From positions 1 to 39,952 of the forward strand of contig JBHBQE010000014.1 of NCBI GenBank assembly GCA_041776485.1: 39,952 nucleotides of DNA. Reading direction: 5' to 3'. This stretch comes from JBHBQE01 sp041776485. Lineage in GTDB: Bacteria; Bacillota; Clostridia; Lachnospirales; Lachnospiraceae. The position numbers and the translations under genes were made by a program. Positions 1 to 8,386 of this stretch are shown here, piece after piece (the stretch's first letter is position 1; each line of letters starts with the position of its first letter). The notes below the pieces were generated by a model. The model did no database searches and was not told the origin of the DNA. It saw only the letters and a list, made by a program, of their open reading frames with translations.

Positions 1-2
1 AA

Positions 3-239
3 ATTGAAGAAATTGAACAGAATGATGAATTAAAACAAAAATTGAGAGATAAAGCGGGGAAATATACTTATTGGATTGGCATGTTTATTATAGCTCTATC
101 TATTATGGTGTATTCTGTGCTTGGTGTTTTGAATATCATGGATACAGAATATATTGTAATTTATTTAGGAGCATATTTGATTAGCCAAGTGTTTATCAGT
201 GTTATAGTTTTTAATCATCTGTTAAAAAAATACGACTGA
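3..239 (+). CDS. C-terminal part of a small membrane protein (5' truncated by window edge)
   Basis: The reading frame is already open at the window start and runs to a TGA at 237-239, so the true start lies outside. The visible part begins with a charged, glutamate- and lysine-rich stretch (IEEIEQNDELKQKLRDK), followed by two hydrophobic segments (about GMFIIALSIMVYSVLGVL and IVIYLGAYLISQVFISVIVF) and a basic tail ending LLKKYD. This suggests a cytoplasmic N-terminal region and two membrane helices. I do not recognise the family. A TTG at 42 could serve as a start but has no ribosome binding site, so I read this as an internal codon of a longer protein. Confidence 0.6.
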   Translation: MEEIEQNDELKQKLRDKAGKYTYWIGMFIIALSIMVYSVLGVLNIMDTEYIVIYLGAYLISQVFISVIVFNHLLKKYD

Positions 240-386
240 TAAATTTCCAAACTAAAACTATTTTGCAAAAACAGTATAGCGTGAAAGTATATCATTACAA
301 TACACAGTAAACAAAAAGAGTATCCGAATAATATTGATATTGTGAATATTTTATGGGTATCCCGGACTAATCTTAGAATTTCCCAC

Positions 387-415
387 TTGCTAAAAACAAA
401 TAAACGTGATATGAT
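387..415 (+). promoter_or_regulatory. Sigma-A-type promoter of the rpsF-ssb-rpsR operon
   Basis: The -35 box TTGCTA (387-392) and -10 box TATGAT (410-415) are separated by exactly 17 bases. The expected transcription start is near 422, leaving about 50 bases of leader before the rpsF start codon. Confidence 0.7.
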
Positions 416-434
416 ACTAGTCCGTGACTATATC

Positions 435-457
435 CTTGCTCCCGTTGTGGGGCCAAG
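435..457 (+). promoter_or_regulatory. Hairpin in the rpsF leader, candidate S6:S18 autoregulatory element
   Basis: CTTG-C-TCCC and GGGG-C-CAAG can pair around a GTTGT loop, giving a compact stem with one C/C internal mismatch directly upstream of the Shine-Dalgarno. Leaders of rpsF operons in many bacteria carry an element bound by the S6:S18 complex, which represses the operon. I see position and a stem, not a confident match to that motif. Confidence 0.35.
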
Positions 458-474
458 ACCAAAAGGAGGAAGAA

Positions 475-765
475 ATGAACAATTATGAATTAGCTCTTGT
501 CCTGAATGCGAGAATTGAGGACGACGAGAGGACGGCTCTGCTGGAGCGGGTAAAGGAATATATTACTCGTTTCGGAGGAGAAATCAAAGACATTGATGAG
601 TGGGGTAAAAAGCTTTTAGCCTACGAGATTCAGAAAATGCGCGAGGGATATTATTATTTTATCCACTTTTCATCTGACGCAACAGCACCGGCACAAATCG
701 AAGAAAACATTAGAATTATTGATGGGATCCTACGTTTCCTAATTATCCGTCAGGATGAGAAATAG
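475..765 (+). CDS. rpsF: 30S ribosomal protein S6
   Basis: A 96-residue protein of normal S6 length. It opens with MNNYELALVLNARIEDDERTALLERV, carries the typical GGEIKDIDEWGKKLLAYEI segment, and ends with the FLIIRQDEK strand. S6 binds S18 on the platform of the small ribosomal subunit. The start at 475 follows AAAAGGAGGAAGAA directly. An upstream in-frame ATG at 424 is rejected because it has no ribosome binding site and would add an untypical N-terminus. First gene of the rpsF-ssb-rpsR operon, 12 bases ahead of ssb. Confidence 0.97.
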   Translation: MNNYELALVLNARIEDDERTALLERVKEYITRFGGEIKDIDEWGKKLLAYEIQKMREGYYYFIHFSSDATAPAQIEENIRIIDGILRFLIIRQDEK

Positions 766-777
766 GAAGGAAGATTT

Positions 778-1200
778 ATGAACAAAGTTATTTTAATGGG
801 CCGTTTAACAAGAGATCCGGAGGTACGCTACGGCGGTTCCTCAAATATGGCTATAGCAAGATTTTCTATAGCGGTAGACAGAAGGTTTAAAAGGGAAGGA
901 CAGCCAAGTACAGACTTTTTTGACTGCACAGCCTTTGGAAAGCTGGGAGAATTTGTAGAAAAATACCTTAGGAAAGGTACAAAAATCCTCTTAGACGGTG
1001 AATTACAGAATAACAACTATGAGAATAAAGACGGGCAGAAGGTTTACGGTATGAGAGTTATTGCAAACCAGATAGAGTTTGCAGAGAGTAAACGCAGTGC
1101 AGAAGAAAATTCAGGATATGAAGCTCCGGGAGGGGTCGATATCAGTGATGACTTTATGAATATTCCCGACAGTATAGAGGAAGAACTGCCCTTTAATTAG
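778..1200 (+). CDS. ssb: Single-stranded DNA-binding protein
   Basis: 140 residues: an OB-fold domain (about 1-105) opening MNKVILMGRLTRDPEVRY, with the SSB signatures IARFSIAVDR and DFFDCTAFGKLGEFVEKYL, then a short flexible linker and an acidic tip. It coats single-stranded DNA in replication and repair, and its tip recruits partner enzymes. The tip reads EEELPFN, so one Asn follows the phenylalanine that is usually the last residue. The Shine-Dalgarno is AGGAAGG. It sits between rpsF and rpsR, the classic arrangement. Confidence 0.97.
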   Translation: MNKVILMGRLTRDPEVRYGGSSNMAIARFSIAVDRRFKREGQPSTDFFDCTAFGKLGEFVEKYLRKGTKILLDGELQNNNYENKDGQKVYGMRVIANQIEFAESKRSAEENSGYEAPGGVDISDDFMNIPDSIEEELPFN

Positions 1201-1224
1201 GTTTAATTAAGAAAGGAAATTAAA

Positions 1225-1479
1225 ATGGCTATAAAAGGTGACAAAGACGGATTTAAGAAAAGAACCACCATTCGCAGAAGAAAAAAGGTTTGTGCTTTCT
1301 GCGGTGAAGAGGGAGCAATTGATTATAAGGATGTAGCTAGGCTAAAGAAGTTTGTTTCAGAAAGACATAAGATTCTTCCCAGAAGAATTACGGGAAGCTG
1401 TGCAAAACACCAGAGAGAGCTTACGACAGCTATTAAAAGAGCACGTCACCTTGCCCTTATATCATATGTATCCGATTAA
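1225..1479 (+). CDS. rpsR: 30S ribosomal protein S18
   Basis: 84 residues, the usual S18 size, with a basic N-terminus and the core VARLKKFVSERHKILPRRITG. It keeps a CxxC (CAFC) plus a later C-x2-H (CAKH), the zinc-binding type of S18. It binds 16S rRNA together with S6. Start ATG follows AGAAAGGAAATTAAA. Last gene of the rpsF operon, followed by an intrinsic terminator-like hairpin. Confidence 0.96.
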   Translation: MAIKGDKDGFKKRTTIRRRKKVCAFCGEEGAIDYKDVARLKKFVSERHKILPRRITGSCAKHQRELTTAIKRARHLALISYVSD

Positions 1480-1517
1480 CCTTTCGGTTCGATTTTAGAA
1501 ATTTAAACATTTATTTT

Positions 1518-1558
1518 GCCCGAAAGTGAAGGGGATACCTTAGCTTTTGGGCATTTTT
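1518..1558 (+). terminator. Intrinsic terminator between rpsR and gdpP
   Basis: GCCCGAAAG (1518-1526) pairs with CTTTTGGGC (1544-1552), nine pairs including one G-T. The intervening AAGGGGATACCTT can form an inner stem, and a short T-run follows. Because gdpP starts only 15 bases later, some readthrough is likely; the hairpin probably sets relative expression of ribosomal genes and gdpP. Confidence 0.7.
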
Positions 1559-1573
1559 ATTCGGAGAAATTTT

Positions 1574-3595
1574 ATGGATAAGGTGGAAATAAAAGGTGCT
1601 ATAAAGGGATATTTAAGACTTCCCCTTTATATGCTTATACCTATAGTGCTCACCCTTGTTTCACTATGTGTTTATGAAAACAAATTCATAATGCATTCAG
1701 TAGTTATAGTGGCTTTATATGCCGTAGTAGCTGTTGTTTCTTATATTGTTCTTCAAAAAAGATGTATTAAGTCCTTAGTGGACATGGCAACTCAGATTGA
1801 AACATCTCAAAGATCATCTATTGAAAATATGGTAATACCTTATGCGATTTTGGAAAAAACCGGCAGAATTATGTGGGAAAATAACAGCTTTACCAGTATT
1901 TTTGGGGAACAGACGGAACATATGAAAAATGTTTCTTCTTTATTTAAGGAAATTGGTGCTGAGGAACTAAGGGCGTTAGACAATGAAAGAAAAAATATTT
2001 ATATAAATTATAATGACAGAAATTATTTGGCAACACTGGACAAAATCACCCAAGGTGAGGCAGTAGAGGAGGAGGTAACCCTCTATGCCTTAATGCTTTT
2101 TGATGAAACCGAAAAGGTTTTGCTCAGCAAGAAGCTGGAGGCTCAAAAACTGGTAGTTGCAAACATTTCCATAGATAATTATGAGGAAATGATTAGCACT
2201 GTGGATGAGGTAAAGGCTTCTCTTTTGCAGGGAGTTACAGAACGAAAAATCAGGAAATATTTTGGTGCGGCTGACGCAATTATAAAAAAGCTTGAAAAGG
2301 ATAAATTCTTCCTTGTATTTCCCAAACGATTTCTGGGGAATTTAGTGGAAGATAAATTCTCTATTTTAGAGGAGATTAAGAATACAAAATTCGGAAACGA
2401 TCTGCAGGTTACAATAAGTGTAGGGATAGGATTAAACGGAGAAACTTATGCCAAGGATTTTGAGTATGCTAAAACTGCCATGAGTCTCGCTCTGGGCAGG
2501 GGTGGTTCCCAGGTAGTTATAAAAGAGGGCAGAGAAGTTTCCATATATGGAATTAAGGGCAAGGAAATAACCAAAAATGCCAGAGTTAAGGCAAGGGTTA
2601 AGGCTGAAGCTCTGCGAGAGATAATGGAAACAAGAGAGCGTATCCTTATAATGGGACATGGTATAGGAGATACGGATTGTGTGGGAGCGGCTATAGGTAT
2701 TTTCGCGGCGGCAAGAGACTTGGGGAAGCCTGCCAATATTATCTTAAATACTATCACAAGATCTCTTCGCCCTATTATAGAAACTTTTACAGAAGATGAA
2801 GCTTTCCCGGAGGATTTATTTATTACCAGTGAGAGGGCGCTGGAAATATTAGATGAAGATACCCTTGTAGTTATTGTTGATACAAACAGACGGTCCAACT
2901 CAGAATGTCCTGAAATTTTTAATAAGACGAAAAATATTGTCGTTATCGACCATCATAGACAGGGGATTGATACAATTACAGACACAATACTTTCTTATAT
3001 TGAGCCTTACGCTTCCTCTACCTGTGAAATGGTGGCGGAAATATTGCAGTATTTCTCGGATAGTATTCAAATAACCTATCAGGAGGCAGACGCATTATAT
3101 GCCGGCATGCTTATTGATACCAATAACTTTATGGCAAAAACCGGAGTGAGAACCTTTGAAGCGGCAGCGTATTTAAGACGAATGGGTGCAGAGGCTTCAA
3201 GGGTGAGGAAGCTTTTAAGGGAAGATATTAATGCTTATAAGGCAAGGGCAGAAATTGTGAGACAGGCTACAGTTTATAGAGAAGCATTTGCGATTTCCGT
3301 ATGTGATACACCGGATTTGGAAAGCCCCACAGTTGTTGGAGCGCAGGCTTCCAATGAGTTATTAAATATTGTCGGCATAAAGGCGTCCTTTGTACTTACA
3401 GAATATAGGGGAAAGATTTTTGTCAGTTCCAGATCCATAGATGAAATAGATGTTCAGTTGGTAATGGAAAGGCTAGGTGGTGGCGGACACCTTAATATTG
3501 CAGGGGCGCAGATTGACGACAGTACAGTTGATGAAGTTATTGAGAAAATCAAGGGTATAATTGATGATATGATAGAGGAAGGGCTTATAAAATGA
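1574..3595 (+). CDS. gdpP: Cyclic-di-AMP phosphodiesterase GdpP (DHH-DHHA1 family)
   Basis: 673 residues, the normal length. Two membrane helices lie at about 15-62, then a PAS-like domain (about 80-165), a degenerate GGDEF domain ending ALGRGGSQVVIK (about 165-335), and a DHH-DHHA1 catalytic module. Metal-binding motifs are visible: GHGIGDTD (DxD), VVIVDTNR, the VVIDHHR that names the family, and GGGGHLNIAGAQ in DHHA1. It hydrolyses the second messenger c-di-AMP to pApA at the membrane, affecting potassium and osmotic balance and cell-wall stress. ATG 1574 follows CGGAG; an earlier in-frame TTG at 1547 lies inside the preceding terminator and is rejected. Its last four bases overlap the rplI start (ATGA). 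Confidence 0.94.
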   Translation: MDKVEIKGAIKGYLRLPLYMLIPIVLTLVSLCVYENKFIMHSVVIVALYAVVAVVSYIVLQKRCIKSLVDMATQIETSQRSSIENMVIPYAILEKTGRIMWENNSFTSIFGEQTEHMKNVSSLFKEIGAEELRALDNERKNIYINYNDRNYLATLDKITQGEAVEEEVTLYALMLFDETEKVLLSKKLEAQKLVVANISIDNYEEMISTVDEVKASLLQGVTERKIRKYFGAADAIIKKLEKDKFFLVFPKRFLGNLVEDKFSILEEIKNTKFGNDLQVTISVGIGLNGETYAKDFEYAKTAMSLALGRGGSQVVIKEGREVSIYGIKGKEITKNARVKARVKAEALREIMETRERILIMGHGIGDTDCVGAAIGIFAAARDLGKPANIILNTITRSLRPIIETFTEDEAFPEDLFITSERALEILDEDTLVVIVDTNRRSNSECPEIFNKTKNIVVIDHHRQGIDTITDTILSYIEPYASSTCEMVAEILQYFSDSIQITYQEADALYAGMLIDTNNFMAKTGVRTFEAAAYLRRMGAEASRVRKLLREDINAYKARAEIVRQATVYREAFAISVCDTPDLESPTVVGAQASNELLNIVGIKASFVLTEYRGKIFVSSRSIDEIDVQLVMERLGGGGHLNIAGAQIDDSTVDEVIEKIKGIIDDMIEEGLIK

Positions 3596-4038
3596 AAGTA
3601 ATTCTTTTAGAGGATGTGCGTTCCCATGGTAAAAAAGGGGAGGTAATAGAGGTCAGTGACGGATATGCAAGAAATGTTTTAATAAGGAAAAAACAGGGGG
3701 TTGAGGCTACGCCTAAAGCATTAAACGATCTCAAGCTTCAAAGGGAACATAAGGCGAAAATAGATGAGGAAAATTTGCAGGAGGCAAAGAAATTAGCCGA
3801 GGAAATGGGAACATGGATAATTAATGCCACTGTAAAGGTTGGTGACGGGGGGAAGGTTTTCGGTTCAGTATCTTCCAAAGAAATAGTCAAGGCATGCATG
3901 GATCAATACGGGAGAGAGATAGATAAAAAGAAAATCATTTTAGATGAGCCAATTAAATCTCTGGGTGAGCATGAAGTGAAAATAAGACTTCATACAGACG
4001 TAACCGCAGTAATTAAGGTACAGGTGGAGCAGGAGTAG
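3592..4038 (+). CDS. rplI: 50S ribosomal protein L9
   Basis: 148 residues, standard L9 length. The N-terminal rRNA-binding domain reads MKVILLEDVRSHGKKGEVIEV and contains DGYARNVLIRK. A long charged connecting helix (about 48-75) leads to the C-terminal domain with VGDGGKVFGSVSSKEI. L9 is a structural protein at the base of the L1 stalk. Translation is probably coupled: the start overlaps the gdpP stop by four bases, and the L9 stop shares one base with the dnaB start. Confidence 0.96.
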   Translation: MKVILLEDVRSHGKKGEVIEVSDGYARNVLIRKKQGVEATPKALNDLKLQREHKAKIDEENLQEAKKLAEEMGTWIINATVKVGDGGKVFGSVSSKEIVKACMDQYGREIDKKKIILDEPIKSLGEHEVKIRLHTDVTAVIKVQVEQE

Positions 4039-5399
4039 TGGCAGACAGTGTTGTTACAAGGGTAAAGCCTAATAGTTTAGAAGCCGAGCAGTCAGTAATC
4101 GGGGCATTGATTATGGACAGCTCATTTTTAGATGAAACAGCAGAAATCATCCAAATGGAAGATTTCTACTATCAGCACTATGGTATTGTATTTGAAGCTA
4201 TAATAGAGCTGACAAATGAGGGAATAACCCCCGATTTGGTGACCATTACAGACAGGCTTGTGCAGAAAAATGCTCCTTTGGAAATCAGGGACGGAGAGCA
4301 CCTTAAATATTTGGCGGAGTCTGTTCCTATTGTGGGAAATGTTTTAAGCTATGCCCAAATAGTAAAAAACAAATCTCTTCTTAGACAGATAATTGATAAA
4401 AACAGGGAGATAGAGGAGCTTTGTTTTTCCGAGGGAGAGTCTGTTGAGAACATATTAGATACAACAGAACAGAATTTTCTGGCATTGCTGCAAAGGCGGG
4501 GCGCCAGTGACGCAACCCCCATAGGTCAGATTGTTAATAATGCCATGGAAAAAATCTATGAAGCATATGAGAATAAAGCCGATATAACAGGTATTCCTAC
4601 AGGCTTTATAGATCTTGACAGTATGACGGCGGGAATGCAAAGGTCAGATTTGATTTTAGTAGCGGCAAGACCCTCAATGGGCAAAACTGCCTTTGCTTTA
4701 AATATTGCAAGCTATGTAGTTCTGAAAAGAGATTTGCCGGTGGTGATTTTTTCATTGGAAATGTCTCAGGAGAGTCTGGTAAATCGTTTATTTTCAATTG
4801 ATTCAGGCATTGACGCAAAAAATATTCGCACAGGTGATCTTGAGGACTATGAGTGGCCAAGACTTGAGGAAAGTGCAAAAACCATAGGTCGAAGCAAATT
4901 GATTATTGATGAGGCGCCCTCTATTACAATATCGGAAATTCGCAGTAAATGCAGAAAATATAAGCAGCAGCAGGATATTCAGCTTGTGGTAATAGATTAC
5001 CTCCAGCTTATTTCATCAAATGGAAATCAGGAGTCCAGGCAGCAGGAAATATCCAATATTTCCCGTTCTCTAAAGGCATTGGCAAGGGAGCTTGACATAC
5101 CGGTTATTGCCCTTTCCCAGCTTAACAGAGGTGTGGAGCAGAGGGAGGACAAAAGACCTATGCTTTCAGATCTTAGAGATTCCGGTGCCATTGAGCAGGA
5201 CGCGGATGTGGTTATGCTTTTATATCGAGATGATTATTATAATAAGGACGAATCAAAGGAAAAGGGAATTTCAGAAATAATTGTTGCAAAGCAAAGAAAC
5301 GGCCCTACAGGAACTATCCGTCTCAAGTGGTTGGCGAAATACACCAGATTTGTTAATCTGGAAAGAGCCAGAAATCAGATTGCAAGTGTGTATGATTAG
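4038..5399 (+). CDS. dnaB: Replicative DNA helicase DnaB
   Basis: 453 residues. An N-terminal helical domain begins around PNSLEAEQSVIGALIMDS. A RecA-like helicase domain follows from about 175, with Walker A ARPSMGKTAFALNIA, Walker B VVIDYLQLI, and the late motifs LSQLNRGVEQREDKRPMLSDLRDSGAIEQDAD. The ring hexamer unwinds DNA at the fork and recruits primase. It starts at GTG 4038, overlapping the rplI stop by one base, with AGGAG immediately upstream. No intein is present. The rplI-dnaB order is typical of Firmicutes. Confidence 0.97.
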   Translation: MADSVVTRVKPNSLEAEQSVIGALIMDSSFLDETAEIIQMEDFYYQHYGIVFEAIIELTNEGITPDLVTITDRLVQKNAPLEIRDGEHLKYLAESVPIVGNVLSYAQIVKNKSLLRQIIDKNREIEELCFSEGESVENILDTTEQNFLALLQRRGASDATPIGQIVNNAMEKIYEAYENKADITGIPTGFIDLDSMTAGMQRSDLILVAARPSMGKTAFALNIASYVVLKRDLPVVIFSLEMSQESLVNRLFSIDSGIDAKNIRTGDLEDYEWPRLEESAKTIGRSKLIIDEAPSITISEIRSKCRKYKQQQDIQLVVIDYLQLISSNGNQESRQQEISNISRSLKALARELDIPVIALSQLNRGVEQREDKRPMLSDLRDSGAIEQDADVVMLLYRDDYYNKDESKEKGISEIIVAKQRNGPTGTIRLKWLAKYTRFVNLERARNQIASVYD

Positions 5400-5418
5400 G
5401 GGTATGTAAGACTTAGTC

Positions 5419-6342
5419 TTATGCTCGTTTACTCATTATTTTTATTCCATAAGCCGCAAAAGCTGATGAAATTACCAGCATTGATAAAATCGGGATCATA
5501 TCAATTTTCCCGTTGATAACGGAGCTTTGCAGATAATATAAAGGTGATATATGAGCAATAAGCTTCATCCAATCAGCCATATATTCAATCGGGAATAAAA
5601 TTCCGGAAAATAAACTCAAGGGGAATATAACCCCCGTTGATATTGCCCAGATATATCCTTCATTCCTGATTATAGCTGATAAGAAAATATATAGTCCTGT
5701 GGAAATAAACAGTGTAACGGTAAATAAAATGCCAAGCTGTATAATATTTGATTTACCCAAGTCAAAGCCTGCCAGCTTATAAAACAGCAGTATTAGCAAA
5801 GTAGCTGCTTCATAAACAAATATTACTGTTAAGCTTTTCCCTAAGATATATGAGCTTAATCTTGTCTTGGAGTTTTTGATTCTTAAAAGTATTCCGTTTT
5901 CTTTTTCTTTAATTAATACAGTTGCGAGCAGTCCTGCTGCCGTTAGCAATTTGAACAATATAATTCCTACTGAATAGCTAAGTTTAGGCTTTTCACTAAA
6001 AGGGGTATTGTCCGGATTGCTGTTTTCTATTACCTGTATTAAAGGATTATTCGGTATACTGCTGTAGTAGCTTTCAACATTTCCTTGTTTATCTGTCTTT
6101 ATAACCAAGGTTCCCTGTGAAAGACCCAGAAAATAATCTTTATCATTTTCTGAAATACTAACCATTTTCACATTTGCAGCATTTGGAGCTTTTTCTCCTA
6201 TATATCCTACAACAGGGATATCTGAATAAGCGAGAGTGATACTGATAAGTAAAATCATCAAAATAGGCATAACAACCATTGAAGTGATAAACCCCCTGGT
6301 ATTTCTGAGTATTATAAGGGTGAATTTAAATGCTTGCCCCAT
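5419..6342 (-). CDS. ABC-2 type exporter permease
   Basis: 307 residues. A first helix near residues 13-36 is followed by an extracellular region of about 90 residues (containing NPLIQVIENSNPDN), then five or so helices from about 125 to the end. This is the DrrB/ABC-2 permease plan, with ILIKEKENGILLRIKNS before the second helix. It likely forms a heterodimeric exporter with the neighbouring permease and the ATPase upstream. Its start overlaps the previous permease by 17 bases. Last gene of a minus-strand operon; a weak TAAGAC-TTA-GTCTTA hairpin (5407-5421) overlaps its stop. Substrate unknown. Confidence 0.82.
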   Translation of the reverse strand: MGQAFKFTLIILRNTRGFITSMVVMPILMILLISITLAYSDIPVVGYIGEKAPNAANVKMVSISENDKDYFLGLSQGTLVIKTDKQGNVESYYSSIPNNPLIQVIENSNPDNTPFSEKPKLSYSVGIILFKLLTAAGLLATVLIKEKENGILLRIKNSKTRLSSYILGKSLTVIFVYEAATLLILLFYKLAGFDLGKSNIIQLGILFTVTLFISTGLYIFLSAIIRNEGYIWAISTGVIFPLSLFSGILFPIEYMADWMKLIAHISPLYYLQSSVINGKIDMIPILSMLVISSAFAAYGIKIMSKRA

Positions 6343-7102
6343 TTTTCACTCTCCTTCCTATTAAGGAAATAAATCCTGCCGTAAGTATAAGTATGATTAA
6401 AGTCCATATTAGTAAGTCATTTCCCCAATTTACATTAATTAAGTCCTTGAAAATCAATTTATTTGCCATTGTTAAAGGGGACAGATACATAAGGGCATTC
6501 ATGAATTTTGTGTTTGCTAAAACTGAAGTCAGACTCAAGGCTCCGCTAAAGTATCCTGTCATCATAACGATCATTAAAACCGCATTTGATATAATAGCTC
6601 TGCTGCCGGCTATAATTCCTGCAAATAATCCCAAAAGAATGCTTATAATCGGAACGCTAAAGAAAATATATAAGGAACTTATTTGAAAATTAATATTAAA
6701 TAATATGCAGAATCCTAAAATATTGAAAATAATCATTATTAGTGCAAATATATAGTGTGTAAAAAATTTTATTATTATAAATTTGCCCTTCCCCACTATT
6801 CTGTCCCATATATGAAGCCTTCTTTCCTCAAAAATGCTAAGTCCTGCTAAAATCGCAAACATCATCAACATAAAATTAAGCTCGCTGACGGCAAACTGTG
6901 CTTTTGAATCCAGCAATATACCATCGTACAGGATGATTTCCTTTGCGGTATTTACCACCGGAGCGTTTTGCATATGCTGTGATAAATAGCCTTTAGTGCC
7001 TTCACTCATAATAAATGTAATAAGCTGAGGCAATATCATAATGACGAAATACACCGGATTTTTAATAATTTCCTTTATTTCTTTCTTTAACATATTATTC
7101 AC
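6326..7102 (-). CDS. ABC-2 type exporter permease
   Basis: 258 residues with about six hydrophobic segments. The first (YFVIMILPQLITFIMSEG) precedes a short extracellular loop, and EERRLHIWDRIVGKGKFIIIKF forms the cytoplasmic coupling region typical of ABC-2 permeases. It is shorter than its partner because the outer loop is reduced. It overlaps the ATPase gene by eight bases upstream and the second permease by 17 downstream, so the three are probably translationally coupled and form one exporter. Substrate is not deducible. Confidence 0.8.
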   Translation of the reverse strand: MNNMLKKEIKEIIKNPVYFVIMILPQLITFIMSEGTKGYLSQHMQNAPVVNTAKEIILYDGILLDSKAQFAVSELNFMLMMFAILAGLSIFEERRLHIWDRIVGKGKFIIIKFFTHYIFALIMIIFNILGFCILFNINFQISSLYIFFSVPIISILLGLFAGIIAGSRAIISNAVLMIVMMTGYFSGALSLTSVLANTKFMNALMYLSPLTMANKLIFKDLINVNWGNDLLIWTLIILILTAGFISLIGRRVKNGASI

Positions 7103-7808
7103 CGTCTTTGCGTAAAACCTTTACAAAAACATCTGCTAAACTCGCTTTTTTGCTTTTCCCTTTGGATATCTCTTCTATCAGCATTTGAGGGTTTCCTTCT
7201 AAAACAAGCTTTCCCCTATCCAAAAAAATTATTCTATCGCACAGGTATTCAACTTCATCCAAATAATGAGATGTATAAATAATATTTAATCCGTCAGTTT
7301 TTAATTTTTTAAGATATTCCAATATTTCTTTTCTGGAAATCGGATCAATCCCGACACAAACCTCATCACAAATCAAAAGCTTGGGATTATGAATAAGCCC
7401 GGTTATCAAGTTTAATTTTCTCTTCATTCCTCCGGATAAATTACTTGCTTTAGTGGATATTTTTTCCTGCAAACCTGCGGCTTCAATCAATTCTATACTT
7501 CTGTTTTTTGCTTCTTTTTTATCCATTTTGTAAACAGAAGCAAAAAATAGCATATTATCCATTACAGACAGATCAGGATATATTGCCAGCTCCTGGGGGA
7601 CATATCCTATGTCCCAGATATTTAAATCCCCATAGTTCAGTTCGCCATTAAAGGATATGTTTTTAGTTATACAATTAATCAGTGTGGTTTTCCCGGCTCC
7701 ATTTACACCTAATATTCCATATAGGGTTTTGCTTTCAAAAGTATATGAAAAGTCAATTAGAGCAAGAAACTTTTTATATCTCTTTGTTATATGTTTTAAC
7801 TCAAGCAT
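7095..7808 (-). CDS. ABC exporter ATP-binding protein (DrrA/CcmA type)
   Basis: 237 residues, a single nucleotide-binding domain. Walker A is GVNGAGKTT, the Q-loop lies in IGYVPQELAIYPDLSVMDN, the signature is LSGGMKRKLNLITGL, Walker B is KLLICDEVCVGIDP, and the switch histidine is in YTSHYLDEVE. Walker B ends DEVCVGID instead of the usual DEPTxGLD, but the catalytic glutamate is kept. It powers the two ABC-2 permeases encoded next. The gene lies 20 bases after the MptD-like gene in the same operon. Confidence 0.88.
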   Translation of the reverse strand: MLELKHITKRYKKFLALIDFSYTFESKTLYGILGVNGAGKTTLINCITKNISFNGELNYGDLNIWDIGYVPQELAIYPDLSVMDNMLFFASVYKMDKKEAKNRSIELIEAAGLQEKISTKASNLSGGMKRKLNLITGLIHNPKLLICDEVCVGIDPISRKEILEYLKKLKTDGLNIIYTSHYLDEVEYLCDRIIFLDRGKLVLEGNPQMLIEEISKGKSKKASLADVFVKVLRKDGE

Positions 7809-7828
7809 TCACTATATCCTCTTAATGT

Positions 7829-8386
7829 TTAAAAGTGTTTTTTACAGAATTTTTTTGCAATAACAGCACCTATGAACGAAACTACGACAATTGCTGCCGC
7901 AATTATAATCATCATGGGTATCGTTTTAAGCTCCTGTATTTTCATTGCATAGTCCTGTCCATACATTTGCTTAATCATTTCAAGCTGCTGTTCTTTAGTG
8001 ATTATATAAGGAATTACAGTACCCCCAACATAATGACAAAGCATAGCGATAATGAAGGCTAAGCTAAGACCTTTGAATCTATTTGTACTTTTAGCCAATA
8101 TCAATTCAGCAATTATTCCGGAAATAACCATCATTGCTATATAATAAGGCATAATTCCGCCTAATCCCCATATTGTACAATAAATTAATATGGCCCATTT
8201 CTTTTGAACTTTGGCGCCTGTTAATATGAATGGCAGCGCTAAAAATAAACTTTGCGCAATAGGTGAAATTAAAATCGTATATGGGGTAAAAAGGAAGGGC
8301 ATAGGTATAAGATACATAAACGCAATTCCCAATACCGAAAAAGCTGCTACTAATACTAAATCTTTGACTGTTAATTTGTTATCCAT
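7829..8386 (-). CDS. MptD-family membrane protein, putative ECF transporter S component
   Basis: 185 residues with five or six membrane helices. It opens MDNKLTVKDLVLVAAFSVLG and includes FTPYTILISPIAQSLFLALPF and IWGLGGIMPYYIAMMVISGI, which I recognise as the MptD/Trep_Strep (TIGR02185-like) family of proposed ECF substrate-binding subunits. It would bind the substrate in the membrane and dock on the EcfA-A-T module encoded just upstream, whose 3' end overlaps this gene by 16 bases. Family substrates are poorly known, so none is assigned. Confidence 0.78.
   Translation of the reverse strand: MDNKLTVKDLVLVAAFSVLGIAFMYLIPMPFLFTPYTILISPIAQSLFLALPFILTGAKVQKKWAILIYCTIWGLGGIMPYYIAMMVISGIIAELILAKSTNRFKGLSLAFIIAMLCHYVGGTVIPYIITKEQQLEMIKQMYGQDYAMKIQELKTIPMMIIIAAAIVVVSFIGAVIAKKFCKKHF

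Noticed and set aside
1547..1573. TTG start giving GdpP nine extra residues
   Set aside because: It lies inside the terminator stem after rpsR; ATG 1574 has its own CGGAG site.
2446..2898. Minus-strand frame inside gdpP
   Set aside because: Shadow frame of a well-conserved gene, low-complexity composition and no start signal.
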